Source: SB25 sp029560875
GTDB taxonomy: Bacteria; Bacteroidota; Bacteroidia; Bacteroidales; Tenuifilaceae
Assembly: GCA_035388225.1 (NCBI GenBank)
Contig: DAOOPM010000005.1
Coordinates: forward strand, 62,001 to 126,000
Length of the DNA stretch: 64,000 bases
Reading direction: 5' to 3'
Part shown: positions 15,686-25,165 of the stretch, in pieces
How positions within the stretch are numbered: the first letter of the stretch is position 1
Layout: every line of letters starts with the position of its first letter
Translations under genes and position numbers: made by a program
The notes under the pieces: model-generated
Databases searched by the model: none
Told to the model about the DNA's origin: nothing
The model's input: only the letters and a program-made list of their open reading frames with translations

Positions 15686-17527
15686 ATGATAAAATTTAAC
15701 TTAACATCTACTTTAATTCTGTTGGCTATGATTGCTAATGCTCAAATAGTTAAACGAATTGAACCTATGAACTGGTGGGTTGGCATGAAAAACCCAAATG
15801 TTCAACTAATGGTATACGGCCATAACATTTCCAATGCCGAGGTTAGTCTCGAGGCTGATGGTGTGAAAATCGAAAACACCGAAAAGGTCGAAAATCCAAA
15901 CTACCTGTTCGTTAACCTTAGTATTGCAGAGAGTGCTAAGGCAGGTTTTATCAAAATTCAGTTTAAGTTACCAAAGCAAAAACCTCAGGTTGTAAGCTAT
16001 GAGTTAAAACAGCGCAATCAAGGTTCTGCAAACCGTAAAGGGTTTAATAGTTCCGATGTGGTTTACCTCATTGTACCCGACCGGTTTGCCGATGGCAATT
16101 CAAAAATCGATTCGGTTAAGGAGATGACCGAAAAACATAACCGGAAGGAGCCCTATGGCCGCCATGGTGGCGATTTGCAGGGCGTTATTAACCATCTCGA
16201 TTATATCAACCGGCTGGGTGCAACCGCTATTTGGATGACCCCAGTATTGGAAAACAATCAACCCTCGTGGTCGTACCATGGCTATGCAATCACCGATTTT
16301 TACAGGGTTGACCCTAGGATTGGCGATAACGATTTGTTTAAGCAGTATGTGGATGTTGCTCATTCCAAAGGCATTAAAGTGATTAAAGATATGGTTTTCA
16401 ACCATTGCGGCAACGAGCATTGGTGGATGAAGGATTTGCCCATGAAGAGCTGGCTGAATCAGTTCCCTGAATTTACAAGAACAAACTACCGTATCCCAAC
16501 AACATTTGACCCTCACGCATCTAAGCTGGATAGGGATTTAATGGCTGATGGTTGGTTCGATAAGCATATGCCCGATTTAAATCAACGTAATCCATATCTA
16601 GCCAAGTATCTTATTCAAAACAGTATTTGGTGGATTGAATTTGCCAATTTGGATGGAATTAGAATGGATACACATCCTTACTGCGATAAGCACTTTATGT
16701 CGCGTTGGTGTGCCGAGGTTAATGCAGAGTACCCAAACTTCAATATTGTGGGCGAAACTTGGGTTAATTACCCTTCGTGGGTTGCATACTGGCAAAAGGA
16801 TGCCAATAATCCCGATGGTTACAATTCTAACTTGCCAACCGCAATGGATTTTCCATTAATGTTTGCAATGCAAAAAGCTTTTGACGAGAAAGAAGGATGG
16901 GATACTGGCTTGGCTCGATTGTATGAGATTCTGGCGCACGATTTTGTTTACAAAAGTCCCAACGACCTCCTTATTTTCTTGGATAATCACGATAATGGCC
17001 GTTTCCATAAGGATTCCTCGGTTGCTATTGGGAGGTTAAAGCTTGCAACAGCATTTTTATTGACAATGAGAGGTATTCCACAAATGTATTATGGTACTGA
17101 AATATTACTTCCTGGCGATGATGCTAAAGGGCATGGCGATATCCGCAGAGATTTCCCTGGTGGTTGGGTTGTCGATAAACACAATGCGTTTACTTCTGAA
17201 GGAAGAAATAAGAAACAGAGTGAGATATGGGATTATACCTCTAAAATTCTGAATTGGCGAAAAACAGCCACAGCTGTACATAGTGGTAAATTAACGCACT
17301 TTATTCCGGAGAATGAGGTTTATGTGTACTTCCGCCATAATCAGCAGCAAACCGTAATGGTAATACTAAATAATGGCTATCAGCCAAAAGTGCTGGATAC
17401 TGTAAGATTCAATGAGTTTTTAGGCGATAAGAAATCGGGTGTCGATATAATTACTGACAAAACAGTTGAAGACCTTTCCAAAATTCAACTTTCACCCCGC
17501 TCGGCAATGATTATTGAATTGAATTAG
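15686..17527 (+). CDS. Secreted GH13 alpha-glucanase (cyclomaltodextrinase/neopullulanase type)
   Basis: A 613-residue alpha-amylase-family enzyme with a signal peptide ending at NAQ (residues 1-20). An N-terminal beta-sandwich (about 22-110, MNWWVGMKNPNVQLMVYG) matches the N domain of Bacteroidota cyclomaltodextrinases such as SusA. The GH13 barrel follows with all catalytic residues: nucleophile Asp328 in GIRMDTHPY, acid/base Glu357 in IVGETW, and Asp436 in FLDNHDNGR, plus DMVFNHCG for conserved region I. It would hydrolyse malto-oligosaccharides or cyclodextrins in the periplasm. It lies between the aldolase terminator and a second GH13 gene 12 nt downstream. Confidence 0.93.
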   Translation: MIKFNLTSTLILLAMIANAQIVKRIEPMNWWVGMKNPNVQLMVYGHNISNAEVSLEADGVKIENTEKVENPNYLFVNLSIAESAKAGFIKIQFKLPKQKPQVVSYELKQRNQGSANRKGFNSSDVVYLIVPDRFADGNSKIDSVKEMTEKHNRKEPYGRHGGDLQGVINHLDYINRLGATAIWMTPVLENNQPSWSYHGYAITDFYRVDPRIGDNDLFKQYVDVAHSKGIKVIKDMVFNHCGNEHWWMKDLPMKSWLNQFPEFTRTNYRIPTTFDPHASKLDRDLMADGWFDKHMPDLNQRNPYLAKYLIQNSIWWIEFANLDGIRMDTHPYCDKHFMSRWCAEVNAEYPNFNIVGETWVNYPSWVAYWQKDANNPDGYNSNLPTAMDFPLMFAMQKAFDEKEGWDTGLARLYEILAHDFVYKSPNDLLIFLDNHDNGRFHKDSSVAIGRLKLATAFLLTMRGIPQMYYGTEILLPGDDAKGHGDIRRDFPGGWVVDKHNAFTSEGRNKKQSEIWDYTSKILNWRKTATAVHSGKLTHFIPENEVYVYFRHNQQQTVMVILNNGYQPKVLDTVRFNEFLGDKKSGVDIITDKTVEDLSKIQLSPRSAMIIELN

Positions 17528-17539
17528 ATGTGTAAATAA

Positions 17540-19915
17540 ATGATTATGAGAAATATATCAATAATTATCTTATCAGTTTTGGCAATATCCTGCCAAAAGG
17601 GTATCGAGTTGAAAAATGTACCCGAAAAACCTGCTGTGAACGATTTGCTTACTGTTGTTCAGCTGCTTGGCGATAGCACTGAGGTTGTAATGACCGATTA
17701 TTTCCCAAATCCTTCGGTTATTGACTCCGTTTGTATGCCAAATGTATTTTCCTATTCATTATCGGGCGATAAGTCAAAATTGACCATTAAATGCAATAAT
17801 TCAGAGTTGCCTAAATTGAACGTAATGGATGTATGGGTGTCGGAGGCAAAGTATTCTTTAGTGTTGCGTAAAGGCCGTAAAATACCTGTAAATTTTGAGT
17901 ATAATCCCAGTGGTAAAAAGGTAAAATCTGTACAGTTAACTGGCCAAATAAACGATTGGAACCCCGCAGCAACACCGCTATCTTTCGATGGTACCATTTT
18001 TAAAACCACAATGATGCTGAATCCCGGAAAGTATCACTACCAGGTTGTTGTTGATGGGAAGCAGATGCTCGACTCTGCCAATCCTGTTAAGGAGGATAAT
18101 AATATGGGTGGCTTCAACTCTGTGCTTGTTGTGGGCAATAATCAGCCCGAAAAACTGCCACATCTTGTTGCCGTATCAACAAATGGTAATGTTTTAAATA
18201 TTAAAGCGATAAACTCTGTAGATAAGGTTATAGTATTGTGGCAGAATCATTTATTGAATGAAAAATTTATAGTTATTGATGCCCAGGATATCAAATTGAC
18301 AATACCTTCTAACGCTGAAAGTTTTAAGCGTTCTTACATTCGGGTTTGGGCGTTCAATGAGTATGGCGAATCCAACGATTTATTAATCCCGCTGGAAGGG
18401 AATAAGCCCGTGGTTAGCACATCGCAATTAACCCGTGCCGATAAGAATAGCCAAATTATGTACTTTTTAATGGTCGACAGGTTTAACAATGGCAATTCAA
18501 ACAACGATAAAAAGGTTGACGACCCTGAAATTTTACCCGAGGCAAATTACTATGGTGGCGACTTGGCTGGTGTTACACAGAAAATTAAGGATGGGTATTT
18601 TACTGCGCTCGGAATCAATACTATATGGTTATCGCCAATAACCCAAAATCCGCTTGGCGCTTGGGGATTGTACCCTGAACCACGCACAAAATTCTCGGGC
18701 TATCATGGGTATTGGCCAATATCATCCAGCAAGGTCGATTTTAGGTTTGGAACAAGCGATGAGCTGAAGGAGTTGATTGCTGAAGCCCATAGCCGAAATA
18801 TGAATGTGATACTCGACTATGTGGCAAACCACGTTCATAAGGAGCATCCTTTATACATTGAGCATCCCGATTGGGCAACATCGTTATACTTGCCAGATGG
18901 CTCTTTGAACACTGAGCGTTGGGACGAGTATCGTTTAACCACTTGGTTTGATGTTTTCCTACCAACACTTGACTTGGAACGCCCCGAGGTATATGAACCC
19001 ATGACCGATTCAGCTTTGTACTGGCTAACAGAATTTGGGCTAGATGGCTTCCGTCATGATGCTACCAAGCATATTCACGAGAATTTTTGGCGTAGGTTAA
19101 CGCAAAAGGTTAAGCAGAATGTTCCCGATAGAAGTGTTTACCAGATAGGTGAAACTTATGGTAGTAAGGAACTTATTGCAAGTTATATTGGAAGTGGAAT
19201 GCTCGATTCTCAGTTTGATTTTAATATTTACGATGCATCGGTTGCTGCATTTGCACGTCCCGATATAGCATTCACCCAGTTAAACAACTCTTTACACGAA
19301 ACATTCGATTACTACGGATGGAATAATCTTATGGGGTATATCTCTGGAAATCAGGATAGGGCTAGGTTTATCTCATATGCAGGTGGTGCTGTTCGTTTCG
19401 ATGAGGATGCTAAAAAGGCAGGTTGGACTCGTGAAATTGGTGTTGGCGATTTGGTTGCTTACAACAAACTTTGTATGCTCAATGCGTTCAATATGACCAT
19501 TCCTGGTGTACCTACAATCTACTATGGCGACGAATTTGGCTCACCAGGTGGTAACGACCCCGATAACCGTAAAATGATGAAGTTTGATGGTTTTAATAGC
19601 AAGGAGCAATTTACACTCGAAACCGTTAAGCGTTTGGTAAATATCCGTAGGGAAAATATGGCCTTAAACTATGGAAATTTTAACGTTTTAATGGCCGATA
19701 AGGATATCTACGCATACGTAAGAACTTACCTCAATAATAGCGTAATTGTTGTTTTCAATAAGAGCGCTGAGGAAAAAGAGATAACATTACAATTGCCCAG
19801 CTTTATAGGTGAAAAGATGTTTTCAGCGGAATTTTCTTCAGAGTTTAGCTTACATAATAGTGCGATTACTGTAAAAGTTAAACCCAATTTCTTTGAAATA
19901 CTTGTTGGAAAGTAG
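17540..19915 (+). CDS. Lipoprotein GH13 alpha-amylase with CBM48-like domain
   Basis: A 791-residue protein with a lipobox LAISC, so Cys18 is probably lipidated and the enzyme is membrane-anchored, perhaps at the surface. After an N-terminal beta region, a CBM48/E-set glycogen-binding-like domain (about 125-200, VQLTGQINDWNP) and a further linker domain precede the GH13 barrel (about 300-700). Catalytic Asp507 (GFRHDATKH) and Glu538 (YQIGETYGS) are clear. The third acid is Asp606, but region IV reads GNQDRARF, with Gln in place of the usual His. It forms a pair with the secreted GH13 just upstream and would supply shorter glucans to it. Confidence 0.92.
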   Translation: MIMRNISIIILSVLAISCQKGIELKNVPEKPAVNDLLTVVQLLGDSTEVVMTDYFPNPSVIDSVCMPNVFSYSLSGDKSKLTIKCNNSELPKLNVMDVWVSEAKYSLVLRKGRKIPVNFEYNPSGKKVKSVQLTGQINDWNPAATPLSFDGTIFKTTMMLNPGKYHYQVVVDGKQMLDSANPVKEDNNMGGFNSVLVVGNNQPEKLPHLVAVSTNGNVLNIKAINSVDKVIVLWQNHLLNEKFIVIDAQDIKLTIPSNAESFKRSYIRVWAFNEYGESNDLLIPLEGNKPVVSTSQLTRADKNSQIMYFLMVDRFNNGNSNNDKKVDDPEILPEANYYGGDLAGVTQKIKDGYFTALGINTIWLSPITQNPLGAWGLYPEPRTKFSGYHGYWPISSSKVDFRFGTSDELKELIAEAHSRNMNVILDYVANHVHKEHPLYIEHPDWATSLYLPDGSLNTERWDEYRLTTWFDVFLPTLDLERPEVYEPMTDSALYWLTEFGLDGFRHDATKHIHENFWRRLTQKVKQNVPDRSVYQIGETYGSKELIASYIGSGMLDSQFDFNIYDASVAAFARPDIAFTQLNNSLHETFDYYGWNNLMGYISGNQDRARFISYAGGAVRFDEDAKKAGWTREIGVGDLVAYNKLCMLNAFNMTIPGVPTIYYGDEFGSPGGNDPDNRKMMKFDGFNSKEQFTLETVKRLVNIRRENMALNYGNFNVLMADKDIYAYVRTYLNNSVIVVFNKSAEEKEITLQLPSFIGEKMFSAEFSSEFSLHNSAITVKVKPNFFEILVGK

Positions 19916-19934
19916 CTAAATATCCGATGCAACA

Positions 19935-19972
19935 AGAAGCCCGTTAGTTTTTATCGCTAACGGGCTTCTTTA
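19935..19972 (+). terminator. Strong terminator closing the GH13 pair
   Basis: AGAAGCCCGTTAG and CTAACGGGCTTCT form a 13-bp perfect stem around tttttatcg, followed by a short T-rich stretch. Confidence 0.88.
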
Positions 19973-19981
19973 GTTATGGGT

Positions 19982-20009
19982 AAAAAAAAAGCAACCCGTT
20001 TGAGTTGCT
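19982..20009 (-). terminator. Terminator of the tRNA-Lys transcript
   Basis: On the minus strand the stem AGCAAC-tcaaacgg-GTTGCT, immediately after the second tRNA, is followed by nine T residues. Confidence 0.85.
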
Positions 20010-20010
20010 G

Positions 20011-20083
20011 TGATCCAGCTGGGATTCGAACCCAGGACCCCATCCTTAAAAGGGATGTGCTCTACCAGCTGAGCTACTGAATC
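20011..20083 (-). tRNA. tRNA-Lys(UUU), distal copy
   Basis: 73 nt on the minus strand. The acceptor arm GATTCAG pairs with CTGGATC (one G-T pair), the D arm, anticodon loop CTTTTAA with anticodon TTT, and the T arm GGTTCGAATCC are all regular; the discriminator base is A. CCA is not encoded. It is identical to the upstream copy at 20110-20182, with 26 nt between them, and both are read from one promoter. Confidence 0.97.
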
Positions 20084-20109
20084 AGTATGGCATCATAATT
20101 TTTTTCGAG

Positions 20110-20182
20110 TGATCCAGCTGGGATTCGAACCCAGGACCCCATCCTTAAAAGGGATGTGCTCTACCAGCTGAGCTACTGAATC
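20110..20182 (-). tRNA. tRNA-Lys(UUU), proximal copy
   Basis: This 73-nt gene has the same sequence as the copy at 20011-20083. It is the first gene of the tandem pair. Identity extends one base beyond the tRNA on each side, so the pair is a recent or gene-converted duplication. Confidence 0.97.
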
Positions 20183-20240
20183 ATCTTCAAAAAAAATGGA
20201 CAACTTTATGTCCAAATGCCTTTTTTTTATTTTGGCAGTG

Positions 20241-20272
20241 CAAAAGTAGAAAGAATTCTGAAACCTCGCAAA
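20241..20272 (-). promoter_or_regulatory. Consensus promoter of the tRNA-Lys pair
   Basis: On the minus strand TTTG (20272-20269), a 20-nt spacer and TACTTTTG (20248-20241) match the Bacteroidota -33/-7 consensus exactly. The leader of about 50 nt contains the hairpin TGGACA-taaagt-TGTCCA (20196-20213). Confidence 0.7.
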
Positions 20273-20489
20273 TTTTTTTGTTGATGTTAGTCATTAAATT
20301 TGAAAATTCCCTTAAAAATTTGAATTGCGAAATACATTGTATTTGATATATTGCTGCTATATAGGTTTTTAATTGTTTGGTAGATTTGGATTGTTGTCAT
20401 AAAAAAATATATGTTGAGTTCTTTTTTTTTGAAATGATTGTATTCACTAATGTTTTAAAGCGCTATATTAGTAATCAAAATTTAGTGCG

Positions 20490-21968
20490 ATGCTATTACT
20501 CAACTTTTTTCATGATATAATTCTGAGTAATCTTCCTTGGATTATTCTTGTAATCTATTTGGTTACTATTTTCTCCACAGCAGCAATGATTATTCATGAA
20601 AAACGCGACCCTGCAAAAACTTCTACATGGGTTTTGCTTATCATACTTTTGCCTATAGTTGGATTAGTCTTTTACATATTTTTTGGTCAGAACCGAAGAA
20701 AAGAGAAGATTTTCAATCGCAAAGGTTTTCAGGATTTGGAGCAAATTGAGTACCTGAGTCATTTGCAAGTTGCAAATTTTCGGAGAAACAAACAAAATTT
20801 TAACTCCAAGATTTCCAATCATTTAAGTATAATAACTTTGTTGCTTAATAATAGTAAAGCGTTACTAACCGAATTTAATGATATCGCAATTTTCCAGAAT
20901 GGTCAGCAAGCCTTCGATTCTATAATTGATTCCCTTTATTCTGCAACTAGTAGTATTCATATTGAGTTTTATATCATTAACGATGATAAAATTGGTAATA
21001 GAATCAAAAATATTCTTATTACAAAAGCCAAAGAAGGTGTTAAAGTTAGATTAATATATGATGATGTTGGTAGTTGGAGTTTGCCCAAAAAGTACATAAA
21101 TGAGTTACGAGAGGCAGGAGTGGAGGTTTATCCTTTTATGGAAGTAAAATTCCCTCTATTAACAAGTAAGGTAAACTATCGGAATCACCGTAAAATTGTT
21201 GTTGTGGATGGAATGGTTGCCTATCTAGGGGGGATGAACATTGCCGATAGGTACATTGAGGGTAGTCGGCGTCTTGGCCGATGGCACGATACCTTGCTCA
21301 GGATTGAAGGCGAAGCCGTGCATTCATTGCAGGTAATATTTTTGCTGGATTGGTATTTCGTTACAGGTGATATTGTGAATAATAGAACTCAATATTTTCC
21401 AGAGGTTAGAGTTACCAATTATCACCCATTACAGATTGTAACAAGCGGTCCCGATTCCGATTGGGCTAGTATTATGCAGGTTTTCTTTCTTGCAATAACT
21501 AGGGCAACTCATCATATCTACATATCGTCGCCGTATTTTATTCCGAACGAGAGCATATTAACAGCGCTTAAAACAGCGGCTCTCAGTGGAGTGGATGTTC
21601 GAATTATATTACCTGGGAAGTCCGATTCTCCCGTTGTTTATTGGAGTTCTTTATCGTTTGTTTCTGAGTTGCTCGATGCAGGTATTAAGGTGTACCTTTT
21701 CCAGAATGGATTCGACCACTCAAAGCTTATTATGATTGATAGCGCATTTTCATCTGTAGGTTCAGCCAATATGGATATCCGAAGTTTTGAAGATAATTTT
21801 GAGGTTGCTGCAATTATTTACGATGAGCAAATAACAAAAAACCTTGAGTCATCGTTTATGGATAAACTAATTCAATGCCAAATAATTACTCCAGAGAATT
21901 GGAGTAAAAGACCCCTGAAGCATAGCTACAAGGAAGCATTGGCGCGCTTAATTAGTCCTTTATTTTAG
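20490..21968 (+). CDS. cls: Cardiolipin synthase
   Basis: A 492-residue inner-membrane enzyme that joins two phosphatidylglycerol molecules into cardiolipin. Two N-terminal transmembrane segments (about 15-35 and 47-66) fit the PLD-nuclease N-terminal domain. Two HKD motifs follow: the first in NYRNHRKIVVVDGMVAYLGG and the second in FDHSKLIMIDSAFSSVGSAN. Both have the full HxKxxxxD pattern. Length is normal. The 307 bp upstream, after the tRNA-Lys gene, hold the tRNA promoter and AT-rich sequence without other recognisable signals. It appears to be a single-gene unit. Confidence 0.95.
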   Translation: MLLLNFFHDIILSNLPWIILVIYLVTIFSTAAMIIHEKRDPAKTSTWVLLIILLPIVGLVFYIFFGQNRRKEKIFNRKGFQDLEQIEYLSHLQVANFRRNKQNFNSKISNHLSIITLLLNNSKALLTEFNDIAIFQNGQQAFDSIIDSLYSATSSIHIEFYIINDDKIGNRIKNILITKAKEGVKVRLIYDDVGSWSLPKKYINELREAGVEVYPFMEVKFPLLTSKVNYRNHRKIVVVDGMVAYLGGMNIADRYIEGSRRLGRWHDTLLRIEGEAVHSLQVIFLLDWYFVTGDIVNNRTQYFPEVRVTNYHPLQIVTSGPDSDWASIMQVFFLAITRATHHIYISSPYFIPNESILTALKTAALSGVDVRIILPGKSDSPVVYWSSLSFVSELLDAGIKVYLFQNGFDHSKLIMIDSAFSSVGSANMDIRSFEDNFEVAAIIYDEQITKNLESSFMDKLIQCQIITPENWSKRPLKHSYKEALARLISPLF

Positions 21969-22036
21969 TTTTAGCACGATATTTGTGAAATCACTTAGTC
22001 TAATCATTTTATACGTTCAACCTAATTCTATTAACT

Positions 22037-22693
22037 ATGAAAAAATTGATTATCATTCTATTAGCAGTTATGGCTTTTGATGTAGCCAATGCTCAACTCT
22101 TACGTTTTGGTTTTAAGGCTGGGGTAAGTTCCACTAATGTCAAATTCGACGACATTAAAAACATTGAATCTTCTGATGGGCTAAAAGAGTATGCAATTAA
22201 ACAGGGGGATTCAAAAATGGGATTCCATGCAGGATTGTATGGTCGTATACAGTTGCTCGGATTATTCGTTCAGCCCGAATTGTTATTTACCCATTCTCAG
22301 GGAGAAGTTGTGCTTGCCGATGTTACTGCAAGTCAAATGTACACTGAAACCCAAAAATTTAACAAGATTGATATTCCTGTTATTGTTGGCTGGAAGTTCG
22401 GCCCTGCAAGATTAGGTATTGGACCTGTAGCATCATTTATGCTATCTGAGAGCGACGGGTTGAAGGATAAATTATCTTCAATTTCTGCTGAAGCCACAGA
22501 TAATAATTTCAGAAAAGCAACATTTGGTTATCAGGTTGGTGTTGGATTGGATATCTTGAAGAAGATTACTCTTGATGTTCGTTACGAAGGCAACTTAAGT
22601 AAATTGGGTAGTGGAATTACATTAGGGGGAAAGGATTATAAGTTCGACCAACGAAATCCACAGTTTATCTTTAGCGCTGGTATATTCTTCTAG
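22037..22693 (+). CDS. Porin-family outer-membrane beta-barrel protein
   Basis: A 218-residue protein with a signal peptide (MKKLIIILLAVMAFDVANAQ). The mature part begins LLRFGFKAGVSSTNV, a pattern seen in Bacteroidota PorT/OMP_b-brl_2-type barrels, and ends in an aromatic residue (FSAGIFF), the C-terminal signal for outer-membrane assembly. The central DIPVIVGWKFGPARLGIGP stretch is typical of these barrels. Its specific function is unknown; T9SS-related PorT is only one member of a very large family. A terminator lies just downstream. Confidence 0.82.
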   Translation: MKKLIIILLAVMAFDVANAQLLRFGFKAGVSSTNVKFDDIKNIESSDGLKEYAIKQGDSKMGFHAGLYGRIQLLGLFVQPELLFTHSQGEVVLADVTASQMYTETQKFNKIDIPVIVGWKFGPARLGIGPVASFMLSESDGLKDKLSSISAEATDNNFRKATFGYQVGVGLDILKKITLDVRYEGNLSKLGSGITLGGKDYKFDQRNPQFIFSAGIFF

Positions 22694-22717
22694 ACAATTG
22701 GTCTCATTTTATCAGAG

Positions 22718-22755
22718 AGTCCTAAAAGATTATTTTCCTTTTAGGACTTTTTTGT
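22718..22755 (+). terminator. Rho-independent terminator after the barrel gene
   Basis: AGTCCTAAAAG and CTTTTAGGACT form an 11-bp stem followed by TTTTTT. Confidence 0.85.
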
Positions 22756-22916
22756 TTATCTACTAAAAATTGATGTTCGTAAGCTAAAATTGTATGTTTA
22801 AGTAATATTTCTCTATAAAACTGTTCAACAATATTTTTTTTTTGTATTTTTTGTAACTTTATAAAAATGTAAGAATGTTATAACGTATTGTTAATCAGTA
22901 CGAGAGTTTTTGGAGT

Positions 22917-24335
22917 ATGAATATAGCACTCATTATTGTATTTTCAATTGTATTATTAGTAGTTCTTGCTTGGGCAATCGTTCTAAGCAGAAAATTACGT
23001 ATTGGTTATATTGATCATAAATCAATTGATAACCAGTATTCTGAAAGAATTAAAGAAGAGTATTCAAATCTAAAATTACATTTTAAAGAACTCCAAATAG
23101 ATAACGATGAATTACATAAACTATTAGCTATAAAGGATTTTGAGATTTCAAAGTTGAAAGATGCTTTGGAAAAAGCGAAGCAGCGTGCAGAAGAATCCGA
23201 TATCCTTAAATCCAACTTCTTGGCCAATATGAGTCATGAGATTCGTACTCCTATGAACGGAATACTTGGATTTGTTCAACTTTTAAAAGGAGAAGAGTCT
23301 GAAGATAAGCGCGATAGGTATATTGATATTGTGTATCACAATGGAATGATGCTTGTAAATCTTATTGATGATATTATTGATATTTCTAAGATTGATGCAG
23401 GTCAATTGGCTATTAACCATTCTGAGTGTAATTTGGATGATTTAATGTTCGATGTTTATACATTCTTCAACGAGATTAAGTTCAAGCAGGAAAAGGAGCA
23501 TATCAATATCCGCTTACTTAACCTTAACGATGATGAGTCCAATATCCTATATACCGATGGTCAGCGTTTACGTCAGATTTTGGTCAATTTAATAGGTAAT
23601 GCACTTAAGTTTACTGATAGGGGTAGCGTGGAGTTTGGTTACATTAATAACCACGATGATAATAAAATTGAGTTTTTTGTTCGCGATAGCGGAATAGGTA
23701 TTCCCGAGGATAAGCGCGATATAATTTTTGAGCGTTTCCGTCAGGTGCAGGAAGGTTCTACCAGAAAATATGGCGGAACTGGTATTGGGCTTTATATCAG
23801 TAAGAATATTATTGGTTTACTGGGCGGAGATATTTGGTTTGAATCGAAAATTGGTGAGGGCACAACTTTCCATTTCACCATCCCTTATAAGGAAAAGCGT
23901 TTTCAGGATTCAGGCTCATTCCTATTTAGCACCGATGAGGTTGAGTATAATTGGGCAGGCAAGAATATTCTAATTGCTGAGGATGTTGAAGTTAACTATA
24001 GGTATTTATCAACAATTTTAGCCGATACTAAAGCAAATATTCTTTGGGCGAAAAATGGGAAAGAGGTTGTTTCTAAAACACTCGACAGCACTAATATTGA
24101 TATAGTTTTAATGGATATTCAAATGCCATTAATGGATGGTTATGAGGCTACGGTTGAAATTCGTAAACAAAAACCATCTTTACCAATAATTGCACAGACT
24201 GCTTACGCATTACCTCACGACAATATTAAATGTTTTGAGGTTGGCTGTAATGACTATATTTCTAAGCCAATTAATGCCAACCTCCTAAAGCAAAAAATTG
24301 ATACTCTATTAAACGTTTACGTTAAAAATTCTTGA
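22917..24335 (+). CDS. Hybrid histidine kinase with receiver domain
   Basis: A 472-residue signalling protein. One N-terminal transmembrane helix (about 4-24) is followed by a coiled coil (about 45-95) with no recognisable sensory domain. The HisKA domain carries the phospho-accepting His107 in MSHEIRTPMN. The HATPase domain has the N box (LVNLIGNALKF), G1 (DSGIGIPED), F (FERFRQ) and G2 (GGTGIGLYIS) boxes. A C-terminal receiver has acidic residues in AEDVEVN, Asp400 in VLMDIQMP and the Lys in DYISKPI. Phosphate should pass to its own receiver; no HPt or DNA-binding partner is adjacent. Its end overlaps the end of the convergent kdsA by 14 nt. Confidence 0.94.
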   Translation: MNIALIIVFSIVLLVVLAWAIVLSRKLRIGYIDHKSIDNQYSERIKEEYSNLKLHFKELQIDNDELHKLLAIKDFEISKLKDALEKAKQRAEESDILKSNFLANMSHEIRTPMNGILGFVQLLKGEESEDKRDRYIDIVYHNGMMLVNLIDDIIDISKIDAGQLAINHSECNLDDLMFDVYTFFNEIKFKQEKEHINIRLLNLNDDESNILYTDGQRLRQILVNLIGNALKFTDRGSVEFGYINNHDDNKIEFFVRDSGIGIPEDKRDIIFERFRQVQEGSTRKYGGTGIGLYISKNIIGLLGGDIWFESKIGEGTTFHFTIPYKEKRFQDSGSFLFSTDEVEYNWAGKNILIAEDVEVNYRYLSTILADTKANILWAKNGKEVVSKTLDSTNIDIVLMDIQMPLMDGYEATVEIRKQKPSLPIIAQTAYALPHDNIKCFEVGCNDYISKPINANLLKQKIDTLLNVYVKNS

Positions 24336-25146
24336 TGACCTGACGAATTTGAACAAGGTGGTCAATTAGGCTTTCTAAATGTTTTAAATCTAACATATTA
24401 GCACCATCTGATAATGCTTTAGCCGGGTTTGGATGTGTTTCCATAAATAGTCCGTCGGCGCCACAGACAATTGCTGCACGCGATATCGTTTCTATCATTT
24501 CTGGTTTTCCGCCCGTTACACCCGATGTTTGGTTTGGTTGCTGCAAGGAGTGTGTAACATCAACAACCACAGGGAATCCAAATTCTCGCATAATTGGAAT
24601 TCCCCTAAAATCAACAATCAAGTCTTGGTAACCAAACTGAGTTCCTCTGTCTGTTAGCATTACGTTGTTGTTACCGGAATCAACAATCTTTTGCGCAGCA
24701 AACTTCATCGATTCTGGCGATACGAATTGACCTTTCTTTACATTTACCACTCTACCTGTTTTTGCTGCAGCAACCAATAGGTCTGTTTGACGGCACAGAA
24801 ACGCTGGGATTTGAAGTACGTCCACATATTTTGCGGCCATAGCAGCTTCTTCTGCGGTATGTATATCGGTTACAATTGGTAATCCGTATCGTTTTTTTAC
24901 CTCAGATAGAATGCTAAGGGCTTTCTCATCTCCAATTCCAGAAAAAGAATCCATTTTAGAGCGATTTGCCTTCCTGTACGATGCTTTGAATATGTAGGGG
25001 ATTTTATACTTGTCGGTTATCTCCTTTACTTTTTCTGCGATTCCGAAAGTAATTTCCTCGTTCTCTACAACGCAAGGCCCTGCAAGCAAAAGGAAATTGC
25101 CAGAGTCTAAATGTTTTATACCATTAATTGATTTTAATGTGCTCAT
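24322..25146 (-). CDS. kdsA: 3-deoxy-8-phosphooctulonate synthase (KDO-8-P synthase)
   Basis: A 274-residue cytosolic enzyme condensing arabinose 5-phosphate and phosphoenolpyruvate, the first committed step to Kdo in lipopolysaccharide. Family motifs include AGPCVVENEE at the start, FKASYRKANRS (PEP and phosphate binding), TDIHTAEEAA, and DVTHSLQQPNQ near the C-terminal third. Length matches the family. It follows rarA by 19 nt on the minus strand and is probably co-transcribed with it. It converges with the histidine kinase gene, and the two coding regions overlap by 14 nt without an intervening terminator. Confidence 0.97.
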   Translation of the reverse strand: MSTLKSINGIKHLDSGNFLLLAGPCVVENEEITFGIAEKVKEITDKYKIPYIFKASYRKANRSKMDSFSGIGDEKALSILSEVKKRYGLPIVTDIHTAEEAAMAAKYVDVLQIPAFLCRQTDLLVAAAKTGRVVNVKKGQFVSPESMKFAAQKIVDSGNNNVMLTDRGTQFGYQDLIVDFRGIPIMREFGFPVVVDVTHSLQQPNQTSGVTGGKPEMIETISRAAIVCGADGLFMETHPNPAKALSDGANMLDLKHLESLIDHLVQIRQVIKNF

Positions 25147-25165
25147 ATTCTTTTATTTATGATTG

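Noticed and set aside
24310..24325. AAACGTTTACG, resembling the LacI-type operator
   Set aside because: It falls in the last codons of the hybrid kinase gene and is not palindromic beyond the core, so it is probably chance.
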